A stretch of DNA of 10,754 nt from Bacteroidales bacterium UBA2632. GTDB lineage: Bacteria; Bacteroidota; Bacteroidia; Bacteroidales; Dysgonomonadaceae. Shown one piece after another: positions 6,384 to 10,754 of the stretch. A program made the position numbers and the translations under genes. The stretch lies in the NCBI GenBank assembly GCA_002359825.1, contig DENY01000204.1, forward strand, positions 17,098-27,851, written 5' to 3'. Each line of letters starts with the position of its first letter. Position 1 is the stretch's first letter. The notes under the pieces are model-generated. The model did no database searches and was not told the DNA's origin. It saw only the letters and a program-made list of their open reading frames with translations.

Positions 6384-7478
6384 TTACTTCCTGTTCTCCA
6401 TATATAAGTAATCGTAGTGAACAGTCGGTCTTTGCTTTTCAGATAGTTTCTCGGATTCAATTTTATCAGAATTGTAGTTGGCTTTCCCAACACCAATAAT
6501 ATGCCCTTGTTCGTCTGCAATCTTTATCAAATCGTCTTTCTTAAATTGGGCACTTACTTTAATAATTCCACGAGGTAATAAGCTTACAGCTTTCTCAGAG
6601 TTCAAAGCATCTGCTGCTCCTTTGTTCACAACAACTTTTCCTTTTGCAAAATCATCAGAGTAAGCAATCCACTTCTTGACACTGTTTGCTGTTTTAGGAT
6701 TAGGCACAAAGAAAGTATGTTTTAAATTCGATTGCACTTTCATCAAATCAATCAGCACATTTTTAGTAGTACCGTTTGCAATGTGAACTCCAACTCCATC
6801 TCCAGCAACTTTCTTTGCAATGCGAAACTTTGTCAACATTCCTCCACGCCCAAAGTCAGAGTGTTCAGTAGAAATGCCTTCCTCTGGTTTCTTATCCCTC
6901 AACTCTATTTGTTCAATGAGTTGAGCATTCTCATTTTTAGGATTAGCATTATATACTCCGTCAACATTAGTAAGTATAATTAAAGCTTCAGAATTCACCA
7001 TAGAGGCTATTAATCCAGACAACTCGTCATTGTCGGTGAACATCAGTTCATTTACAGAAATAGTATCATTTTCATTTACGATAGGAACTACTTCATTTTC
7101 CAATAGAGTAGTAAAGCAGTTTTTCATATTGAGATAATGCAGCCTACTCGAAAAATTCTCCTTTGTGGTTAAAACCTGTGCACACACCAATCCGTGTTCA
7201 CCAAAGAAGTCTGAATAACGACTAATTAACTTCACCTGACCCAAAGCAGACCACAATTGACGTTTCGAAATAGTGTCAGTCTTTTTTGCAGGTTGAAGAA
7301 CTGCACGCCCTGCAGCCACAGCACCAGATGTAACTAGAACTATTTCAACACCATTTTTCCTAAGGAGTGCAATTTGGTCAACCAAATGTGCAATCTGTGC
7401 AACATTGAGTGTTCCATCAGGCTTTGTTAAAACATTGCTACCTATTTTTACTGTTATCTTTTTGTATCTGACCTGCAT
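6384..7478 (-). CDS. proB: Glutamate 5-kinase
   Basis: ProB phosphorylates the gamma-carboxyl of glutamate with ATP, the first and usually feedback-controlled step of proline synthesis. The 364-residue protein has an amino-acid-kinase domain (about 5-250): KIGSN at 11-15, VTSGAVAAGR at 49-58, NENDT at 135-139, FTDNDELSG at 147-155, LTNVDGVYNANP at 169-180 and FGRGGMLTK at 209-217. A C-terminal PUA domain (about 275-360) contains KGAADALNSEKAVSLLPRGI and GVGKANYNSD. The PUA-containing form is common in bacteria. I chose ATG at 7478; an in-frame TTG three codons upstream is less likely because QVRYKKITVKIGSN already supplies the complete first strand. The gene follows proC by 31 bases and precedes proA by 13, so the three proline genes are co-transcribed. 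Feedback inhibition by proline is expected from the family but not shown by the sequence alone. Confidence 0.97.
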   Translation of the reverse strand: MQVRYKKITVKIGSNVLTKPDGTLNVAQIAHLVDQIALLRKNGVEIVLVTSGAVAAGRAVLQPAKKTDTISKRQLWSALGQVKLISRYSDFFGEHGLVCAQVLTTKENFSSRLHYLNMKNCFTTLLENEVVPIVNENDTISVNELMFTDNDELSGLIASMVNSEALIILTNVDGVYNANPKNENAQLIEQIELRDKKPEEGISTEHSDFGRGGMLTKFRIAKKVAGDGVGVHIANGTTKNVLIDLMKVQSNLKHTFFVPNPKTANSVKKWIAYSDDFAKGKVVVNKGAADALNSEKAVSLLPRGIIKVSAQFKKDDLIKIADEQGHIIGVGKANYNSDKIESEKLSEKQRPTVHYDYLYMENRK

Positions 7479-7509
7479 TTGTTTCAATTATTCTAAATAG
7501 TGAATACCT

Positions 7510-8310
7510 TTACTTAACTGGCTTAATCTTTTTGTAAGAAGCCAATACACCTTGTATGAGAGATGCGCTAAAGCCCTTGTTCTCCATTTCATTCAGCCCT
7601 GTGATAGTAATACCCATTGGAGTAGTCACTTTATCAATCTCACGTTCGGGGTGATTGCCACTTTGAAGAATAAGCTCAGCTGCTCCTTTCACAGTTTGGG
7701 CTGTAATAAATTGAGCTGTTTCAGCACTAAAGCCAATTTCAATTCCGCCCTGCATGGCTGCGCGGATATATCGTAATGCATAAGCAATTCCGCATGATGA
7801 AAGCACAGTTGCCGCTGCCATCAAATCCTCATTTATCTCAACCGTTTTTCCCAACGCATTGAAAAGCTCAAATATATACTCTTTGCAAGCTTCAGTGTTA
7901 CCATTTACAGAAATACATGTCATCGACTCTTGAATAGCAATTGCAGTATTCGGCATTACCCTGAAAATTGGAATTTTCTTTCCAACCATTTCATCCAACA
8001 CTTTAAGACTAACTCCTGCTACAATGGACAAAAGAATTTTATTCTCCGTTAAAACTGGTTTTATCTCATTCAACACACCTTCTATATGGTATGGCTTTAC
8101 AGCCACTATCACCACATCAGCATCTCGAACTGATTCCTCATTACTTTCAAAGATAGTTACTCCCAACTGTTCCATTTTATCAAGTGTAGTTTGTCTTCTG
8201 ACATACACATGAATATCGCTCGATGAAATAAAGCTTGATGTAACCAACCCCTTGACGATGGCGGTGCCCATATTCCCTATACCAATGATGGCTATTTTCT
8301 TGTTCTTCAT
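7510..8310 (-). CDS. proC: Pyrroline-5-carboxylate reductase
   Basis: ProC carries out the last step of proline synthesis, reduction of pyrroline-5-carboxylate to L-proline with NAD(P)H. At 266 residues it has the standard length. The N-terminal Rossmann domain shows KIAIIGIGNMGTAIVKGL (5-22) with the GxGNMG dinucleotide loop at 10-15, and VIVAVKPYHIEGVL at 67-80. RVMPNTAIAIQESM at 117-130 is the conserved active-site segment. The helical C-terminal dimerisation domain carries LSSCGIAYALRYIRAAMQGG (170-189) and the family signature VTTPMGITITGLNEME (228-243), in place of the more common VTSPGGTT. The gene is 16 bases after thrC and 31 before proB. Its position ahead of proB and proA puts the last enzyme first in the proline block. 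Confidence 0.97.
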   Translation of the reverse strand: MKNKKIAIIGIGNMGTAIVKGLVTSSFISSSDIHVYVRRQTTLDKMEQLGVTIFESNEESVRDADVVIVAVKPYHIEGVLNEIKPVLTENKILLSIVAGVSLKVLDEMVGKKIPIFRVMPNTAIAIQESMTCISVNGNTEACKEYIFELFNALGKTVEINEDLMAAATVLSSCGIAYALRYIRAAMQGGIEIGFSAETAQFITAQTVKGAAELILQSGNHPEREIDKVTTPMGITITGLNEMENKGFSASLIQGVLASYKKIKPVK

Positions 8311-8326
8311 ATTTTGGTTGCTTCTG

Positions 8327-9640
8327 TTATTTTGAATTATTCAACAAGTAACTTTTAAAAGTAGCGAACTCGTTATTTAGTTGAATACTTTTTTTCTCAC
8401 CACGCATAAACTCTGAAAGTTTCTCAGGTATTTCGACTTTTCCTTTTCCAATAACACCTTCAACAGTCTCAATGAATTTTGCTGGATGTGCTGTTTCTAA
8501 AAACACACCTATCTCTTCATCCTTCAATAATTCCTCCAAAGACCTAAAGCCACATGCACCATGAGGGTCACAGAGATAGTCATGCTCATCATAAACTTTT
8601 TGAATGGTAGCGCGAATTTGTTTATCAGAATAGGTAACTGACTTTATGATTTGGATAATTTCAGCATATGTGTGATGATATAAATCTAAAATACGAGCAA
8701 AGTTGCTTGGATCTCCCACATCCATTGCATTAGCAATCGTTTCAATTGACGGTCTGGGACTATAATCCGCATAATTGATGTAATCATACACTACTCGGTT
8801 AGCATTATTAGCAGCAATAAACCCATGAACTGGTAATCCCATTTTTTTAGCAAAAAGCCCTGCTGTGATATTCCCTAAATTGCCACTTGGCACAGAAAAC
8901 ACCAAAGCTTTATCACTTAAAAGACCTTGTTTTTGCAACTGTGCATAGGCATAAAAATAATAGAAGGACTGTGGCAGGAAACGCGCCACGCTAATTGAAT
9001 TGGCAGAAGTTAGCACTAACTTTTCATTTAACTCTTTGTCTAAGAAAGCTGATTTAACCAAATGTTGACAATCATCAAAAGTGCCTTCAATTTCCAATGC
9101 AGTAATATTGCGTTCTAGCGTTGTAAATTGTGATTCTTGTATCTTGCTTACTTTTCCTTTTGGGTAAAGCACATAGACATGAACTCCCTCAACACCTAAA
9201 AAGCCATTTGCAACTGCACTGCCTGTATCTCCTGAAGTAGCTACTAAAACATTGATTTGTTTGTCACGGTTTGTCATGAAATAGCTCAACAGTCGCGCCA
9301 TAAATCGCGCACCAATATCTTTAAAAGCTAAAGTTGGACCATGAAAGAGCTCTAACGAATAAATATTGTCAGTAACTTTGACTATTGGACAATCAAATTG
9401 AAGCGTATCGTAAACAATAGTTTTCAATGTTGAGTGCTCAATGTCATCTCCAAAGAACTTTAAGGCTACTTCATAAGCTATCTCCTGAAAACTTAAGTTG
9501 TGTATGTTTTCAAAAAACGATGACTCAAATTTATTGATCCGTTCTGGCATAAACAACCCGTTATCTGCTGCAAGTCCTTTTATGACTGCTTCCTTCAAAG
9601 TAACTTCTGGTGTATTCTTGTTTGTACTGTAGTATTTCAT
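8327..9640 (-). CDS. thrC: Threonine synthase
   Basis: ThrC is a PLP enzyme that converts O-phospho-L-homoserine to threonine and phosphate. The 437-residue protein starts MKYYSTNKNTPEVTLKEAV, the N-terminus of the bacterial/yeast long-form threonine synthase. LFHGPTLAFKDIGARFMARL at 98-117 contains the PLP-binding lysine K107, and ATSGDTGSAVANGF at 134-147 and SGNLGNITAG at 252-261 form the PLP-phosphate pocket. VGDPSNFARI (308-317) and DPHGACGF (358-365) are also typical. It lies 4 bases after the phosphoglycerate-mutase-like gene, so the two are almost certainly co-transcribed, and 16 bases before proC. The strong ThrC call is what gives the upstream gene its proposed role, because ThrC requires phosphohomoserine and no GHMP-type ThrB lies in the window. 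Confidence 0.97.
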   Translation of the reverse strand: MKYYSTNKNTPEVTLKEAVIKGLAADNGLFMPERINKFESSFFENIHNLSFQEIAYEVALKFFGDDIEHSTLKTIVYDTLQFDCPIVKVTDNIYSLELFHGPTLAFKDIGARFMARLLSYFMTNRDKQINVLVATSGDTGSAVANGFLGVEGVHVYVLYPKGKVSKIQESQFTTLERNITALEIEGTFDDCQHLVKSAFLDKELNEKLVLTSANSISVARFLPQSFYYFYAYAQLQKQGLLSDKALVFSVPSGNLGNITAGLFAKKMGLPVHGFIAANNANRVVYDYINYADYSPRPSIETIANAMDVGDPSNFARILDLYHHTYAEIIQIIKSVTYSDKQIRATIQKVYDEHDYLCDPHGACGFRSLEELLKDEEIGVFLETAHPAKFIETVEGVIGKGKVEIPEKLSEFMRGEKKSIQLNNEFATFKSYLLNNSK

Positions 9641-9644
9641 AAAC

Positions 9645-10754
9645 TTACTTTCCTAAAAATGTTCTCATAAACTCATCTCCTTTTAAAAGCCCTAAAGAAC
9701 CTTCTTTTACACTAAACTCATCATAGACCTCAACACTATCAGGGTCTTTGATAGGAGAATATATAGAGAATGGTACAGGATCATAAGTATGGGTTCTTAT
9801 TGCACATGGAGTTGGATGATCGGGCAAAATTGCAATTGATACAGGTTCATCAAACTCTTTTATCTCTTCTAATATATATTTCACTATTCGTTGATCAAGA
9901 TACTCAATGGTTTTCACTTTTAGCTCCACATCACCTTCATGACCAGCTTCGTCACTAGCTTCTATGTGCAAATAAACAAAATCATTTGTTCTCAATGCAT
10001 CAACTGCTGCTTTTGCTTTGCCTTCATAGTTTGTATCGTACAGGCCAGTTGCACCTTCCACCTTAATGATTTCCATTCCAGCATATACACCTATTCCATG
10101 AAGAAGATCTACTGCAGAAATAACTGCTGACTTCTTAATCCCAAACATTTCTTGTAAAGTGGGCATGCTTGGTTTATATCCCGGCGACCATGGCCAGATA
10201 CTATTCGCTGGTTTCTTTCCTTCTGATCTACGTTTTACATTAACAGGATGATTTTCTAATAACTCCTGCGATTTAAGAATTAAATCATTTAATAAAGTTG
10301 CAGTATTTTCAGCCTCCGATGTTTTAGACTTTATCATCACATCTCTAAACAAAGTATCCAATACATCATGTGGAGGTGTGCAATCTAACTGTTTATTCCC
10401 GTTTTTAATAACCAATATGTGTCGATAAGAGACACCAGAATAAAATTGAATGTTTTCGTCACCCAACTCTTCATTCAAGAAACTTATTAATTCTGCTGCT
10501 TCGGCTGTTGATATATGACCTCCCGAATGATTTATGATTCTTTCATCTTCGATGGTGATAAGATTGCAGCGCAAACACAAATCGCCAGGCTCTATCGCTA
10601 CCCCCATACTTGCTGCCTCAAGCACACCACGACCTTCAAAAACCTTTTCGACATCATAACCCAACACGGCCATGTTGGCAACTTCACTCCCTGGGTGCAT
10701 GCTTGCTGGAACTGTAGTAAGCAAGCCCGACCGTCCATTCTTTGCCAACCAATC
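9645..10754 (-). CDS. ApgM-like alkaline-phosphatase-superfamily protein, proposed homoserine kinase; 5' end cut by right edge
   Basis: The frame is open from the window edge (first whole codon GAT, residues DWLAKNG) for 369 residues to the stop at 9645. Compared with relatives of about 400 residues, some 35 N-terminal residues are missing, including the expected GDGMAD metal-binding start. Visible marks of the cofactor-independent phosphoglycerate mutase (ApgM/archaeal) family are HPGSEVANMAVLGYD (from about 21) with Ser23 as the phosphoryl-carrying position, NHSGGHIS with metal-type histidines, CTPPHDV, the NSIWPWSPG segment, HIEASDEAGHEGD (263-275) with D268 and H272, LPDHPTP (311-317) with D312 and H313, and RTHT at H322. 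TIGR02535 was defined for this subgroup as a proposed homoserine kinase because its genes sit beside threonine genes, and here thrC follows after only 4 bases. I infer that it phosphorylates homoserine rather than interconverting phosphoglycerates. An in-frame TTG at 10748 is not the start, since homology continues to the window edge. Confidence 0.88.
   Translation of the reverse strand, partial: DWLAKNGRSGLLTTVPASMHPGSEVANMAVLGYDVEKVFEGRGVLEAASMGVAIEPGDLCLRCNLITIEDERIINHSGGHISTAEAAELISFLNEELGDENIQFYSGVSYRHILVIKNGNKQLDCTPPHDVLDTLFRDVMIKSKTSEAENTATLLNDLILKSQELLENHPVNVKRRSEGKKPANSIWPWSPGYKPSMPTLQEMFGIKKSAVISAVDLLHGIGVYAGMEIIKVEGATGLYDTNYEGKAKAAVDALRTNDFVYLHIEASDEAGHEGDVELKVKTIEYLDQRIVKYILEEIKEFDEPVSIAILPDHPTPCAIRTHTYDPVPFSIYSPIKDPDSVEVYDEFSVKEGSLGLLKGDEFMRTFLGK

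Noticed and set aside
7479..7487. TTG as start of proB, three codons upstream of the ATG
   Set aside because: The ATG at 7478 directly precedes the conserved first strand of the kinase domain.
10746..10748. TTG as the true start of the ApgM-like gene
   Set aside because: Family homology (DWLAKNGRSG) continues upstream of it to the window edge, and about 35 N-terminal residues with the metal-binding GDGM motif would be missing. The gene is cut by the window.
9645..10754. Calling this gene a glycolytic phosphoglycerate mutase
   Set aside because: The fold allows it, but adjacency to thrC and the known proposed-homoserine-kinase subgroup make the mutase role the weaker reading. It is kept as the alternative.

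Overview
The window comes from a member of the Bacteroidota, probably a Bacteroidales-like anaerobe or a relative; the genus cannot be read from the sequence. The evidence is the AT-rich DNA, the absence of clear Shine-Dalgarno sequences, two matches to the Bacteroidota -7 promoter element TAnnTTTG, the gene order apgM-like / thrC, the Bacteroidota-type DsbD N-terminal domain, and an AATTGAC heptad repeat of a kind I recall from intergenic DNA in this phylum. Every real gene lies on the minus strand, so transcription runs from high to low coordinates.

Region 1 (10754 to 5120) is a compact biosynthetic block read in the order apgM-like (cut by the right edge), thrC, proC, proB, proA. The gaps are 4, 16, 31 and 13 bases, with no promoter or terminator that I can see between them. 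The first two genes fit the end of threonine synthesis: homoserine to phosphohomoserine to threonine, with the phosphoglycerate-mutase-like protein as the likely homoserine kinase. The other three make up the whole glutamate-to-proline pathway.

Region 2 (5119 to 1198) follows a 236-base gap with a good candidate promoter. It reads cbpA (J-domain co-chaperone), cbpM (its modulator, overlapping by 4 bases), recN (SMC-like DNA repair ATPase) and rlmB (23S rRNA 2'-O-methyltransferase). The spacing suggests one stress and maintenance transcript. The last residues of RlmB and its stop codon are written by a heptad repeat.

Region 3 (1114 to 1) holds ridA, a stand-alone enamine/imine deaminase, then a 190-base gap with a nested inverted repeat and a candidate promoter. 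After it comes the start of a secreted protein with the DsbD alpha (N-terminal) fold, cut by the left edge.

There is no RNA gene, insertion sequence, CRISPR array or phage feature, and no gene-free stretch longer than 300 bases. Most of the window is ordinary core genome. The points most worth a second look are the non-standard homoserine kinase, the fusion of threonine and proline genes into one transcription unit, the repeat that has entered the rlmB coding end, and the nested dyad downstream of ridA. I did not find an undescribed system.
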